Of a stretch of DNA of 64,000 bases, positions 22,509 to 35,862 are shown piece by piece. The number at the start of each line of letters is the position of its first letter. Position 1 is the first letter of the stretch. The notes below the pieces were generated by a model that was not told the DNA's origin, made no database searches, and worked only from the letters and a program-made list of their open reading frames with translations. This stretch comes from Colias croceus (Eukaryota; Arthropoda; Insecta; Lepidoptera; Pieridae). The DNA lies in assembly GCF_905220415.1 (NCBI RefSeq), contig NC_059538.1:4898001-4962000 (forward strand), read 5' to 3'. The translations under genes and the position numbers were made by a program.

Positions 22509-23312
22509 TTTATGCACAAATGTGGTAAGATATTTCTAAAAAGAGAAATTGATAGGTAGGTATTCTATGTGTTCACAATTATTGTTTAGTTACTTTAATT
22601 ACTATTGATACATAAATGTTCCTAAACCTAATTATTTATAAGTTTTCACTTGCCACTTTGTCTCTATTTTTAAGTGTAAAACGATTCTAGTTTAATTATT
22701 TGTACACAAATTATGGAGCACTCAAAATTATTGATCAAAATATTTATGAAATATAAATTATTAATCCTGCAACACGTTACGGCACTTAATCCGTTATCCG
22801 TCAAATATCAAATCAAATGTCAATGATAAAGTCAATGACCTGGGAAATCATAATATAGGTAGGTAGGTACATTATATTTCATTACCATTATAGAAAAAAA
22901 TGTTATATAATTAAATCTAAAAATGGACTCCTTAATTATGTGTGCAAAATAATTAAAGAACTTGGTTAGTGGTTTAATACCACCGCACCGTATTGACCGT
23001 AACAGAGATTCGAAAAGGATTCGGGATTCGAACGATTAGGATTTAGGGTTACTCTACTAGGGTTTCATGTCTCAATTATCAATCTGTGAATGTGAAATGA
23101 AATGACAGCTGACACTTGACAATGACAATTGATAAGACAGACATTTCTGAATTCTGATTTTCTTTCTGATTTCACCAAGATTTCACACTACAAAGAAGTG
23201 TGTTCTATAAAATTTACAATCATCTGTTCTTGTAACTCTTTCAAATTCACAATCAAGTGTTCAGTTTTCTGTTATAATTTATGTAACGCAAAAACCTTCT
23301 AAGGAACTTATA
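22509..23312. promoter_or_regulatory. Shared head-to-head promoter region
   Basis: The FKBP15-like gene starts leftward at 22508 and ZNF622 starts rightward at 23313, so both promoters must lie in these 804 bases. No TATA box at a clear position was recognised. Short repeats of the tgtcaat/acaattga type are present near 22800-22835 and 23100-23130. Confidence 0.5.
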
Positions 23313-26300
23313 ATGCCTGACACATTCACGTGTATCACTTGCCAGGTGCTGTTTAAGTCTGCAGATTTGCAGCGTGAACATTATAAACTAGACTGGCACA
23401 GGTACAATTTGAAGAGAAAAGTCGCAGGTATTCCACCAGTGACATTGGATGAATTTGAATTGAGGGCAAAAGAACATAGGGAACAAGTTCAAAATGAGAA
23501 TTGCGACGAATCCGTTTATTGCAAATGTTGCTCAAAATTGTTCAATACGAAAAATGCGTACAATAATCACTTGAACAGCAAGAAGCACAAACAAGCTGAA
23601 CAGAATTATGTGCCCAATGAAAAACCAATTCAAAAGAAGGAAGAAGAGGAGAGTCAATCTGATTCAAATAGTTTCGAAAAAATTGAAGCTGATAAGCTCT
23701 TGCAACGAGAAAAATTTGTTGTTGTTAAAGATGTTGTAGGGTCTGATGATCTTGACATTGAAACTGACTCAGAAATTGAAGAGGTGAAGTGAAATGAGAT
23801 TACTTTTAGTAAATTCTATAAATTATTTATGTGATAATTCTAATAATTATTAATTTTTACAGCTTGATTCTGATGAGTGGGAAGAATGTAGAATCCAAGG
23901 CAGTGATTCACTTATAAAACCCCGTGACTGTTTGTTCTGTGGTCATCACAGTAAAAATATGGTCAAAAATCTGAAGCACATGTCAATAACCCACTCCTTC
24001 TTTATACCAGATGTTGAATATTGCACTGACATAAAAGGGCTGCTCTTGTATCTTGGAGAAAAAGTAAGTGGTTAATGCTACAGAATTAACCAATGAAATA
24101 TACTTACTCTCAAAAATATATTTCCATTTGGCAAAATACAATCAATTGGCATAATTCTTAAGACTTTATTGTAATTTACAAATAATTTCTAGATTTCTCA
24201 AGGATTCATGTGCTTATGGTGCAATGATGCTGGCAGAACATTTTACTCAATGGAAGCAGCTCAGGCGCACATGCTTGACAAGGGACATTGTAAAATGTTA
24301 CATGAGGGCATTGCTTTAGCTGAATATTCTGATTATTATGACTATAGGTAAATACTTCAATAATTATATCAAATTTGTTATATTTCTTGTAAATAAAAGA
24401 ATTTATAAAATCTGTGAAAATAATATTTATAAGTACTGTATATTGGAATCAGTAATAACTATAAGAACAGCTGATACATTTTTAGAAAGGACAAAATAAT
24501 AATGGTAATATTATTAATATAAACTTTGTTGCTTTGTTTTTGTATATTGCATAATATTTTTTAAAGTTGTTTATTAATGATTCAGAGAGACATATCTGTG
24601 TATAAATTATTATATCAGCTTAATTTTCACCTTAAACTCAAACTCAAACATTTATATATTCAATTAGACTTAGGAAGCACTTACAAATCGTCATTACATA
24701 TTTTAACAATTACCACACACATAACAACTTATAGTATCACACACTTGTTGTGCTTTGTGTTTCTTAAAATTGTGTTTAAATATACACATACACATGAGCT
24801 TTAGGTTATTATAGTAGACTAGCTGCTCCGCGCGGTTTCACCCCCGTGGCTCCACTCCTGTTGGTTGTAGCGGGATGATATATACCCTATAACCTTCCTC
24901 CATAAATGAGCTATCTAAGACCTAAAGAATTTTTCAAATTGGACCAGTAGTTCCCGAGATTAGTGCATTCAAACAAACTGTTCAGCTTGATAATATTAGT
25001 ATAGATTTAAAATTACTATAGTAGAGCCATTTTAATAGGCAACATTTGACAGTTCAACAAAATTCAACAACGTAACCTAGTAACGACGACATAGAATAAC
25101 ATGATATTTCGTTTTGTTAGAACTGCACTTAGATTACAAAATAAAAGACAGATGGAGCGTTGCCGAACTAAACCGAATAATTTATCGTCATTTTCAATAA
25201 AGCTATGTGTGCTGTCATTTCGCCGCTGCACTGTACGTACACGGTGCTTCTGTGTGCGTGTAATGTTGCCAGATATTGAAAAATTTCCCAAATTTTTCCC
25301 CGACTACGGAAAAAAGAGGGTTATGTTTTTCGAGTTTATGTATGTATGTATAATATTTCTTTGACACGCCCTGCAGTATAAACCGTTGGACCGATTTTGA
25401 GTTGTGAGGTTTCATTGCAATGATCTGAATTATTAAGTTAGTGGCGGTAGTGACGTAGGCTATATACATAAATGAGAAGTCAAGTTTTAATTTTTATTTA
25501 AATTCTTTTATTACATAAAGAACCTGCCTACTAAAGTTATATATGGACAAAATAATTAAATTACATAAAAAAAGTTTCAATAATAACTATAATAATTATA
25601 TTATTTTTTATTTTTCATAATATATGAATACGAATAGCGGTAGTTTTTAGTCGAGAATACGGGACATTTTATTTTCATCATATCTATCATGGAGTTCACA
25701 TAAATTAAATCGCTAGCGAAAACGACTCTGACGTTTTTAAGCTTTATAAAAGTAACAAAATAATGTATTATGCTTATTAAAATAATCTAATAATTATCAT
25801 GAACCTTTAGTGCACTATACAAATAATCACATTCACGATCGAAAAATCCAACAGCATTACCCTGAAGATCTTTTAACCATTTTACCGTTTTACCAATAAA
25901 AATGGCAAATTCATTTTCAAAATACTGGCAACATACGTTGAAGTTTTGTATTCCTTCATATCTGTAAAATTATTATTCGTATTAAAGAAATAAATCAGCC
26001 AAATAATCTACAGAAAACCTGTGAAACGATGTTTTATCTTTTTTTTTGTTTTCGGGAACAAATTTTTCAGCGTTTTATTATCACAAGACGGCATTTTTTT
26101 ACTAAAATTGCAAACCCTTTTTGACGTATTGCATGACACTATATGCGCTATAGCACTGGTGCAGCGACGTATTTGTTTTTGATTTCGTATTTTCTTTGAC
26201 AAGGGCGACGGGCGGTTGTCATGCTCCATCTGTACTTTATTTTGTAATCTAAGGAACTGCACATTTGCTTAACTTTTTTCAATTACGATTACATATTTAT

Positions 26301-28887
26301 AATAATAATGACCGATACAAGTAATTTTAAGATTTCATTTTACTGATAAACCAGTCTAAACATAATAAACAATTTCTGAATTGAAGAACTGACGTCGCTA
26401 CAATTTTGTGTCAATAAACCTTTTTTCTTTTTAAATACCAGAGATGTTACTCTAAAAATCGAAATCTGACATCTAGAATCGAATGCATTGATTACTTGTG
26501 AATAAAAATCATCATAAATTAATAAATTCGATTGACAAATGTTTCAAGTCCGTATCGATTAATTCACTTTAATCGATGTTTTTAAGCAGGTTACCTCTCT
26601 TCGAAGATAAAATTGATAGACGTCAAATGTTGCCTATTAAATTGGCTCGACTATATACAAATAATGGGGTATGCAATATGCAGTATGAAATGAAATCTCA
26701 CTGTCTCTAAACTTACACATAACATCCGCAGTGCGTCCTACCCTGATCATGAGGAAGGTGATGAAGACATGGAAGTTGATGAGCCAGCAGCAGATCCAAC
26801 CATGCTGGATGGTGATAATTTCCAACTGGTATTGCCATCTGGCGTAGTTATAGGACATAGGTCCTTGTTGAGGTAATTGTATTTATATGATTTTGTTCTT
26901 GCTTATCTTTAGGTCCATGCTCCATGTATTATATTCAAAACTAGCTTATAGGTCCTCTTCACAATGGGCAGAGGCAATCACAATACTGTAGAGGGCCTTA
27001 ATGTCTATGATTGGCCGTCATTGTGGAGGTTTTTTCATAATCACCGTAACAGCAGCAAACATTGCCGATCATTTATCATTTTTCAATGCAACTTTTAGCA
27101 AATTGAATTATTTTCAGCCATTTTCATGGAAAATGTTTTGAAATAAACGTAAAAGAAAGAGGTTGTGTGTATTATATAAATTTTTCAAAATATATTTTTT
27201 AATCATTTTAGGTACTATAAACAAAACCTGCCTGAGACCAGCCAAGTTGTGGTGAAGAAGTCACAACGAAAACTGCATCATTTGTTGGGTGTTTACCGCG
27301 CGTTGGGATGGGCGCCTAAAGAACAGGCTGCCGCTGCTAAGTATGTGTTTTCTTTATAGTCAACTAGTGGTCCGCCCCGGCTTCGCCCGGGTTACATATT
27401 TCGCAATAAAAGGTAGCCTATGTCCTTTCTCGGGAATCAAAATATCTCTATACCAAATTTCATGCAAATTGGTTCAGTAGTTTAGGCGTGATTGAGTAAC
27501 AGACAGACAGACAGAGTTACTTTCGAATTTATAATATTAGTATGGATGGTTAATTTTAACTTGCTGTTGAGGATTATCAACTGAGAAATAATATCTATTA
27601 AGAATCATGAAAAAAGACTTGAAATATACATAATAGGTTTATTTATCCTAAACTCAGGCAAAACAAATGCAATAAGCATATCCTACTAATATTATAAATG
27701 CGAAAGTTTGTATGGATGTATGGATGTTTGTTACTCTTTCACGTAAAAACTACTGAACCGATTACAATGAAATTTAGCACACATATAGAGGGTAACTTGG
27801 ATTAACACATAGGACAGGTTTTATCCAGGAAATCCCACGGGAACGGGAACTATGCGGGTTTTCCTTTGCAAACGCGGGCGAAGCCGCGGGCGGAAATCTA
27901 GTTTTAAATAAATTTTAATACGTGATTCTAGCATGGTATGCTTGAAATACAATATAAAATTAAATTGTACATGTAACAACATAACTAATTAGCTCTTAAT
28001 TTTTCTGCTTTGTCCTGCCTATAAATTATGTGTTGTTTACTTCTTTATCAGCTGTATGTTATTATTTTTGCCGAAGGAAAGTTTTATATTATGCCGTCAA
28101 CAAAGATAGTATAATTCATTCATCAGTAATTTCCGTCACACTTTTATAACTAGAATTAAATGAAGTATTCATTTCATCATACAAATATTAGTTCTTACAA
28201 TGCTGAAAATCAACCGATTTTATATTGTATTGTTTTAACACTTAACAGTATGATTATAGTATAACGCGTTTCATTAAAGAAACGAATCTTTAATGGCGGC
28301 CAAAGACACAATGACATTGGCATATGGTAGGGTCAGCAAAAAAGAAAATAAAAATAACATAACTGGATAATTATTTTAATTTGTTTGTTGACAAAACTCG
28401 TTTGTAATGGTATTTGTGTATTTATATGAATTATCATAATTACTTATACAGAATGCAATAAAATCCCCATAATACTTGTAATGAGCCCATGAACTGAACA
28501 ACGTTTCCCAAAGAACATATTATATCAAATTCCAATAAAATATTATTTACTATCGCAAATACATAATTGTAATTGTATGATAAAAACGATTATAGGGAAA
28601 ATCAAATACATTTTAGTGATTTTACTTTACCCTATTTTTTGCAAACCGTACGGCCTTGTGTAAGCAAGAGGGAATGATAAGCGACGCCATTAAGATTCGT
28701 TTCTTTAATGAAACGCGTTATAGATACTTAATACCTTTACTGTAAGTCTATAATGATGTTCATTCTATCTTACAGAAAAGCTCGTGACATTCATTTCATG
28801 AAGAGGGTGCAGGCCAAGTGGCAAATGAAGATGTCTATGAAGAATAACAAGTTCCAAAAACATTACCGACCTCAAGTTAACTTCTAG
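23313..28887 (+). CDS. ZNF622: 60S ribosome biogenesis factor ZNF622/REI1
   Basis: Six exons: 23313-23783, 23863-24063, 24193-24347, 26732-26872, 27212-27340, 28776-28887; 402 residues, phases closing (yeast Rei1 393, human 477). The family acts in the cytoplasm on late pre-60S particles, releasing the shuttling factors Arx1/Alb1. Four zinc fingers are visible: CITCQVLF...HYKLDWH (from residue 8), CKCCSKLF...HLNSKKH (about 71-93), CLFCGHHSKN...HMSITH (about 182) and CLWCNDAGRTF...HMLDKGH (about 231). The conserved C-terminal part follows: LVLPSGVVIGHRSLLRYY, then WAPKEQAA, and the basic end FMKRVQAKWQMKMSMKNN with FQKHYRPQVNF. Intron 3 (2.4 kb) and introns 5 and 6 are swollen by transposons. 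Identification is very secure. Confidence 0.95.
24818..25006 (-). mobile_element. Non-autonomous Helitron-like element, family H1
   Basis: Inverted copy (ACTAGCTGCTCCGCGCGG... to TAATATTAGTATAGA) in ZNF622 intron 3, directly beside the inverted-repeat element starting at 25017. Confidence 0.7.
25017..26655. mobile_element. Unclassified DNA element with 34-bp terminal inverted repeats
   Basis: Ends 25017-25050 (tatagtagagccatttt...) and 26622-26655 match as inverted repeats with two mismatches. A second inverted pair lies inside: about 34 bases at 25130-25163 (ttagattacaaaataaa...) against 26222-26256. On the minus strand are a 57-residue open segment after a clean acceptor at about 25965 (KTVKWLKDLQGNAVGFFDR, ending at a stop near 25795) and an ATG frame at 26093 (MPSCDNKTLKN) ending at a CACAG|GTTTTC donor-like site. 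These two do not join in phase. Transposase family not recognised. It fills most of ZNF622 intron 3. Confidence 0.65.
27363..27546 (-). mobile_element. Helitron-like element, family H2
   Basis: ACTAGTGGTCCGCCCCGGCT start, nearly identical to 18810-18995, in ZNF622 intron 5, starting 22 bases after the exon 5 donor. Confidence 0.7.
27681..27902 (+). mobile_element. Helitron-like element, family H3
   Basis: Starts TCCTACTAATATTATAAATG and ends gaagccgcgggcgg...CTAGT. It shares the 5' phrase and the 3' phrase of the other families but a different middle. In ZNF622 intron 5. Confidence 0.7.
28260..28722. mobile_element. MITE with about 37-bp terminal inverted repeats
   Basis: tataacgcgtttcattaaag... 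(28260-28297) is repeated inverted at 28686-28722 with one indel. The 463-base element has no coding sequence and sits in ZNF622 intron 5, about 50 bases before the last exon. The terminus contains a smaller palindrome (tttcattaaagaaa). The outer TATA could be part of a TA-type target site. Confidence 0.75.
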
Positions 28888-29049
28888 AGAAATCTAGAAA
28901 TATTCCTTGTGTTTTATCAGTATCACTTTACTTCATACATATATGTTATTCCATATTCATCATCCTTATCAAAGAGAAGGATTTATGACTTTTTTAAAGT
29001 ACATATAATTTTTTTAACATAACTAAAAAAATATTCGTTTTACGAGCAA

Positions 29050-29055
29050 AATAAA
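29050..29055 (+). terminator. Polyadenylation signal of ZNF622
   Basis: AATAAA, 163 bases after the ZNF622 stop codon. Confidence 0.5.
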
Positions 29056-29624
29056 TTTTAAAAGATACAAAATTAGTGGTAGTTAGTGTCAATCATTGTT
29101 TTCTCTCGGAGATTCTTAGCCATTTGGGTGAAAAATCCTTTTTGAGAGTCTTTTTTATTAGTTTTTATTTAATTTTTATTAGTTGGATCAATACATAAAT
29201 TTTTAGTTTGTGAATGGTACATATACACCATCATTCTTTTTTTATTGGTGCTTATGAGTGGCATTATTCGCTTGCGCTCAAGTAGTTACCTCTGTAATAA
29301 AGAATATATTTAAATGTTCTCTGTGGTGTCTATCTAAAAATATCTTGCACTTACAAACTTATAAATATGTATTTGTAATTAATGTGTAAATCGAGGGCAC
29401 CTTTGTTTGTACTCTTCGGTCAAATAATTGGAATGTGAAAGACAGAAAACGGAGAAAATGTCAAATTCTTTTTTAATGTGATATTAAACTGTCTACATGT
29501 TGCGTTTATTTTAAACATTTCCAATGCATTATACAGCCGCAATAGTTACACAAAAGCAATGAATTCCATGTAACTACAACAACACAGATTTAAAAGCAAT
29601 ACAAATTTACAATGAAATTTTGTT

Positions 29625-30518
29625 TTATTTATTCAATGCAACCGGGGATTTTTTAATCTTCACGTATCTATACTTCTTGTGGTAGAAGGAATCGTTGGAA
29701 TTACTTGCTCCATTTAAAGTCCATGGTATTTTGACTGGCTTGGGGTCAATTGTAAGGCTAATTTTATACAGTGGAAACGGGTTTATCTTTCCTTTAAATA
29801 AGTTGGTTATCGTTTTGGATAGACCTTCGTTAATTATGTACTTTGATTCGATGTTTGGTATATTCGCATAATATTTTTCAGCCATTTTGATTTCGTCTTC
29901 TCCATTTTCGCTGATAGGTTGGAGCGAGTGACTGGTGTTGAACAGGGAACAAAATATCTGTAATCATTAAGTACTTATATTATGGTGATTATGTTTATTT
30001 TCTTTTAGGAACAATGAACATAGACAGTATTCATAGGAAGTAGTAGTAGGTAAACTTCTTTATGGGGGGGTGGAAAAAAAATTAGTGTAACATTTTTTCG
30101 TTACGGGCCATCTTTTTATTATCCCTACCACGCGTGATTCGACGTATTTCTGTAAAGTTGCATATTTATAATAAATGAAGTAAATTATTTTTTGAAAAAT
30201 AAGATCATAAAGAAGTTTCACTTCTTACTTGTGTACACTAGTACACGCACACATTTTTTTGGCCTTCACCTTTCTGTCGGTAGTGATGGTAACTTGATAC
30301 TAACAAAAAGATATTATATTATGAAAAGCCTTAATAACATCAAGATAACAACAAGACCAGGGACAAAAAAAGAACTTAAAGTTTTTAACCCGTGGGAATT
30401 GTGAATACACCTTAATTAAATGTAAATAAGGTTGATTTTACTTGAACATCCATTTCTCTTTTGGTAAGGATTACATATTTATTCAGTTGTTTATTAATCG
30501 AGTAAGGAATTATTTCTT
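29625..30518 (-). CDS. Unrecognised gene, last two exons (partial)
   Basis: Last exon 29625-29957 follows an acceptor GATTACAG and encodes about 110 residues (IFCSLFNTSHSLQPISENG... to KKSPVALNK, stop). The frame stays open upstream of its first ATG, so that ATG need not be the start. It joins in phase 0 with a penultimate exon 30442 to about 30518 (IIPYSINKQLNKYVILTKRE, donor CAA|GTAAAA). The stop overlaps AATAAATAAA, a good polyadenylation signal. The protein is rich in K, N, I and P and has no motif I recognise. Further 5' exons were not found; a mobile-element terminus (30523) abuts the upstream exon, so the gene may be truncated or a pseudogene. Confidence 0.5.
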
Positions 30519-30522
30519 CCAG

Positions 30523-30549
30523 GGTCAACTCACACCAAAAGAGCGGCTT
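30523..30549. repeat. Solo 26-bp element terminus
   Basis: agggtcaactcacaccaaaagagcgg (30524-30549) is the exact inverse of 3475-3500, 27 kb away. The match stops there. It looks like a stray terminus of the same mobile family, lying directly at the acceptor side of the unrecognised gene's exon. Confidence 0.6.
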
Positions 30550-31079
30550 GATTATAGAGGTAAAGCCAAAATTTAGGTCGTTGATACTTTTGATTTTCTA
30601 AGCAACTTATGTTTTATTATTTGAATTGCTTAGTTTAATTTAAATAATTAGTATGTAGTAACTAGTAGGTAGGTATAGACTCGAAAATGAAGTCAAAAGA
30701 GAGCTAAATATTTTAAGACATATTTTAACCAGAAGGAAAACATGTAAGTAGATGTTACCTCCTCAATACTTACAAATAAAATTAAATATTTATTTAAGGA
30801 AAAACTATCCATTTCTTCAATAGTGCTATGTATCAATCTTTATCATAAGATATTTTTGCTCTTAAGATTTTTGCTTATCTCAATCCTAAATGCAATATTT
30901 TCCGCCAATTGGCTTTCTGCCTCGTGCACAGAGTTAACGAAGAATCATGTTCAATTTAAATATGTAAGTATTTGTTCAAATTTTATTTATTTCTTCCATT
31001 TACCACCATGTGATAGATTGCGAAACACGGCAAGCTTGAAAAGTTAATAAAATTAATTAAAGTGAAGATTTTTTATATT

Positions 31080-31260
31080 ACTAGCGGTCCGCCCCGGCTT
31101 CGCCCGTGGTACCTACTACCTACATAAGAGAAATAGATGTTGGCCGATTCTCATACTTAGGTACCCGATATGCACAGAAAATTTCATGAGAATCGGTCCA
31201 GCCGTTTCGGAGGAGTATGGCAACGAAAACTGTGATACGAGAATTTTATATATTAGATTA
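31080..31260 (-). mobile_element. Helitron-like element, family H4
   Basis: Starts ACTAGCGGTCCGCCCCGGCT and carries ttcatgagaatcggtccag, ending in a tatattagatta stretch. Between the unrecognised gene and arginase. Confidence 0.65.
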
Positions 31261-31534
31261 TAGCTTATAAATAATGATTGTTGCGTGTATGGATATCATG
31301 TCATTGTTTTGAAAGAATAATAATTATAGCCAGTTCATCTTATAGACAGAGTAACCGCCCATGGAATATATTGAAATGCATCAATTAATTAATAAGTGGA
31401 GTAGTTAGATAATATATATTTCTTTAAAAGATACAATCACGTTATCTTAACAATATAAACTAATTTAAGTACAAACAATATGTGCAGCATATAATCATAG
31501 CCCTTTTTAGTGAAACAAATTATAAGAATATGAA

Positions 31535-34500
31535 TTAAGACTTATTGTGATGCGTTTGCACGGGCAAGTCAGAAATGCCTCGCGGGGTCGTGCCGCGCCT
31601 TGAAAATCCGAGCGCCGCCTTTAAAATGCATAGCCCTGCTTCAATTGTCCTTTTTCTATCGGAGTCATTTCCTATCGCCGGATTTATTTCCACGAGGTCT
31701 AGTGCTCTCAAACGGCCCGTCGAATGAATAATTTCCATGAGTTTTATTCCTTCACGTAGAGTTAATCCTCCTCTCACTGCAAAATACAGATAGTATTTTA
31801 GAATTTAGATAGGTACTAAAGTAATATCTTTATAGCGTCATGATTTTTAAAATGTGACGCAATAGAGAATATAAGCCTGTAAATTTATTTCATACTTTCA
31901 ACTGTGCAGTAGATATTTATTTACCTTTGATAAAATCTTTATTTGTTCTCTCATGGAGTTCATGAAATGGGACTTAGCAGGAAGAGAATTAATTTTTAAT
32001 AAAATCTAAGAAGTAAATAAAATTACCCGGTGTTCCAGTACTTGGTGCTTCCAGCGCGTCCAAGGAATCGATATCGAAGCTTACGTGGATGGGCTTTTCT
32101 TTGCCAGGATCCAAAACGTGTAAAATATGGTTGATCGATGTTTCAATACCATGACTGCAAATAGTTTAATTAATTATTATTTAATAAATTATTCCGACTT
32201 GTAACAGTAAAATCAGTAGTGTGTCTAGTAAATTACTTACTCTTCAATATCTTCCATAGCAAACGTAGGCACTTTGTATTTCTCTATAGCCAACCTTTCA
32301 TAGTGGTCTACAGATCTAAGTCCGATATAACCAAGGTTCTTTATGGAAAATCTGGAATATAAATCGTTGTTTTTAATAATTGTTATTAAATTGCTCGCTA
32401 TACCTACCTATAACAGATGGTTGTAAAGTAGGTATATTTCCTTCTCTCAGTACAAAATTTCTCATTCATTCTTTCATTCATTCATTTTTCATAAGCGACG
32501 TTGTCCTATCCTATGCCTGAAGTGTTGAACAGATTTCGATTAATTTTGATGACAGACAGAAATAATTTTAGATACATAACTATAAACATAGTTAGTTATA
32601 AGATTAACAAACTCAAAACTTTTGAAAGGTTTCATTTTCATGAAAAAAGAAAAATGAGAATATGAAAAAGGAAATTTCACGCGCTTTATTGTCGCGCGTT
32701 TAAAGTTGCTAGGAAAGGTGAATACTGAATAGGTAACCGTACACTTGAATTTGAAGTTAGATAGTATCTGGTGGACGCATGCTTAATATACCAACAAATA
32801 CCAATAGCAATAAGGCATAGGTATTTAGGTTACAACAGGCTGTCTGAAATATATTTAAACAAAATATGCATTAAATCCAAATTCATTGTGTAAAGGACAA
32901 TATTTATATTACTTGGGAACTTGCCAGTCCATAGTAGGGAGATAAGGCCAGTAATCCGATAGCTCTTTCACGAGAAGTGCGACGGGCATCCCGTGCACCG
33001 AGCCCGACTCGGAAGTTTTGTTTGTGTTGATGTCCGCGTGGGCGTCCACCCAGATGAGGATCATGTCTTCGTTCACATTGTAATGCCCGTCTACTGTGCC
33101 TGATGTAATGGAAATCATTTTTAGTAATTGTTTTGAAATTGAGAAAAATATGGTTATAAATCTAACTAGAAGGTTTTTTACATTTTAATTAAAACAAAAA
33201 TAGGTACCTAAATAACTGCGCAAATTGAAATCTAGTAAAAGGTTTCTTCCAAAATAGCTAATTCGTTTGTATTGATGATTGAGTTTTCTATTTTGATTAC
33301 TTTTAGCAAGGTAGGTATTCAATAAATTTTCAACATCACCAGCAAAGTAGGGTTACAAGAGGTTACAAAGGTATTAAAGTAAGTACATAATGAATTGAGC
33401 ACTCAGATAACTCCAACAAAGGGTTACAAATAGGTACAAAAATAGTAACCTGTTCGGGGTTCAAAGCTTCCATTAATTTGAGTGACTTTTGGCTAGACCT
33501 GTATCTGACAGAATTTAATAAATTGGTCTTTTCCACTTATGAATTAAGAGTCCTTACTTAGGCATTGCATATCTTGTGGTATATTCTATAATACAGTTAA
33601 TTATGTTACATTTTTTTTTTATAATCTAGTAAGATTTATAATAGCAGTAGTGTAACGATGTAATATTATAATATGAAAGGCTCATAAGATGTGGATGAGT
33701 CAGCTGTTACGAAATGCGAGTCAGCTAGGTACTTTGGTAATGGAATGTCAGCTTGAATAGCAGGTTGACATGTCTTGCTGGCTACGTCATTACATCGTTT
33801 ACTTATCGATGTGTCACATGCCTTTTAAATTATACGTATAAATTAAAGAGCAACTCATGAGAAAAAGGCATAAAACAAAGACCTGTGACAAAGCCGAAGC
33901 TAGGCTTTTAGCTGCGATTAATTGAATGATAATAGTTAGGTTCTTTATAAATACAAAGTAATTTTTTCAGAATTTTATTTTTAAATTTTCAATGTACGAA
34001 TATAAGAAATTACTTTAGTACTTTACCAACATTATGAAAATAAAACATGCTTTAATTAGTTTTCCAAACTTATTATGTATTTGAAAAAGTAAATAATTAA
34101 TCATCCAAGTATTTTTCTCTTAATTAATAAATCGTACAAAGAAACCAAAGGTTCTCCTTAGAATAGAGCTTAGCCCTAAGCTGAAGATTTCTTATATTGA
34201 TAATATATTTATAAAATAATTAATATATTAACAACGTCTCTATTATGAGAATTAATATTATATTCTTCGCTTGATGAGAGATTGTGATATAATAAGAAAA
34301 TAGTACCTATTGAAATGACATCGCCTAGAGCTAGAGACTTGTTTGCTTATTTGTAGGCGGGTGTTTGTGAAGTACGATCGCTATACTTTTATAATAAGTG
34401 TAGCATATAGGCATAATAATATGTTTCTGCTTAAATTGTTTTAACTTTTACTAAACTCGTGATAGGTACTATGGATAATGATGTAGTGCTTCAAGTATTT

Positions 34501-35320
34501 CCAAATATAGATATGTTCGTCTGAACAACGAATATACCCTCATTTAAATATTTACCCTACCTACTCCAATGGAATGGTCTCCTCCTATAGTAACAGCAAG
34601 TCTCCCGTCCCGTAGCACTTGAGACACTTTCTTCGAAACATTATGATTGCAGGCAGACACAAGAGGTAGAGACACCATGTTATCTACGTTCACATCTTCG
34701 TGACTTGCCGGTATATCAATGTCTCCGTAGTCTTTGATGTTAAGGCCATCTAATGAAAAGGGTTTTAAAATAAAATTTATAAGGTATCGAACGCAACAAT
34801 AAAATTATAGAATTCATACTTAAATATTATGTATGTAAGTATGTTATTGTCATAGGAATTTTGAATGGAATATAGATTTTAATTTTATGGTTAACATGTT
34901 CATTACAAGTTCTATGGTTCTTCTAATAGGTACGTAATTGCACAATGCAATTGGATAGTTTGTTAAAATTACTTGATACGAAATGAAAGGTAAACAATGA
35001 TATTCCTGCTTCAAAAATTAATAAAGATTTAAAAAAAAAAATAAGAGGATATTATTTATTGATCATTATTATACGAGTAGGTATCTTTTTTAATATATAA
35101 TAGTAGCAATTAAATGTAAATGTATCGTTAAGTGATTCTCCTTACCGATTTCTTTTAATTCACTAATCAACCCTGACGACCGCACAGCCGCTGGAGCCAC
35201 ACTCACTCCGTACTTTTTCTGTCCCTTCTCAAATGGCACTCCAATTATACCAACTTGCTTTAAAGGTTCCCACTTTTTAACTTGAGACATTTTTCTCACG
35301 AAATCCTTAAGAACATTCAT
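31535..35320 (-). CDS. Arginase
   Basis: Six exons: 35146-35320, 34561-34749, 32913-33099, 32241-32351, 32027-32154, 31535-31776; 343 residues, phases closing. It hydrolyses L-arginine to ornithine and urea with a binuclear manganese centre. Metal and substrate motifs are all present: GGDHSIGVG (exon 2), WVDAHADINT and SVHGMPVALL (exon 3), HVSFDIDSLDALEAPSTGTP (exon 5) and LDLVEINPAIGN (exon 6). The length fits the family (about 320-355). In insects arginase feeds ornithine to proline and polyamine synthesis. The start is the first ATG; a second Met (MSQVKK) lies 11 residues in. The extra N-terminal residues MNVLKDFVRK are short and basic, and whether they target mitochondria is undecided. 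The exon 2 donor is read as GTAG|GTAGGG because only that keeps the frame. Confidence 0.94.
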
Positions 35321-35862
35321 ATTTACGAGTTTTAATATTTAGAAGAGACTTATACAATGAGAGCGAAATACAAATTTATCAAAAGCAAATGTTATTGTGC
35401 ATGTTATCTCCGAGTATGTCAAAGATCATTTTTTATTAAAGCTTGACGAATGTTCTACGTTTAATATCCAGTGTATTTTAAAACAAAAAATTAGTTATTC
35501 ATAATTTCTTACCCTGTTTAGAAATTATTATTGGAACAGTTCACCTAACAATGCAAAAAATCAACTAACTGTTGTGAATGATGTTATTTGCTTCTAGGTA
35601 TTAATTTTTTTTCAATGGCCATTGAAATTCACACTCCGATAATTTTTAAACTCACTTCAGAACTCGCATTTATTATCGTAAAGCATTGCTCATTTTCATT
35701 TGTATATTGGTGAAAAATGTATCATTTAACACGTTTCTGATTTTATGAGTTTTTCACGACATTTTTTATCTTGCTTGATGTAGCCGTAATCAACTTTTAC
35801 GTTATTAATTTCATATTACACTTCAAACAAGAATGGCATATAAGAAAAAGTAATAAAATATA

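Noticed and set aside
25101..25364. 87-residue plus frame
   Set aside because: Lies in the inverted arm of the 25017-26655 element; similarity to the 26008-26262 frame comes from the inner inverted repeat, not from a gene.
30823..31047. Hydrophobic 74-residue plus frame resembling a signal peptide
   Set aside because: Has no ATG (starts at GTG) and no supporting downstream exon.
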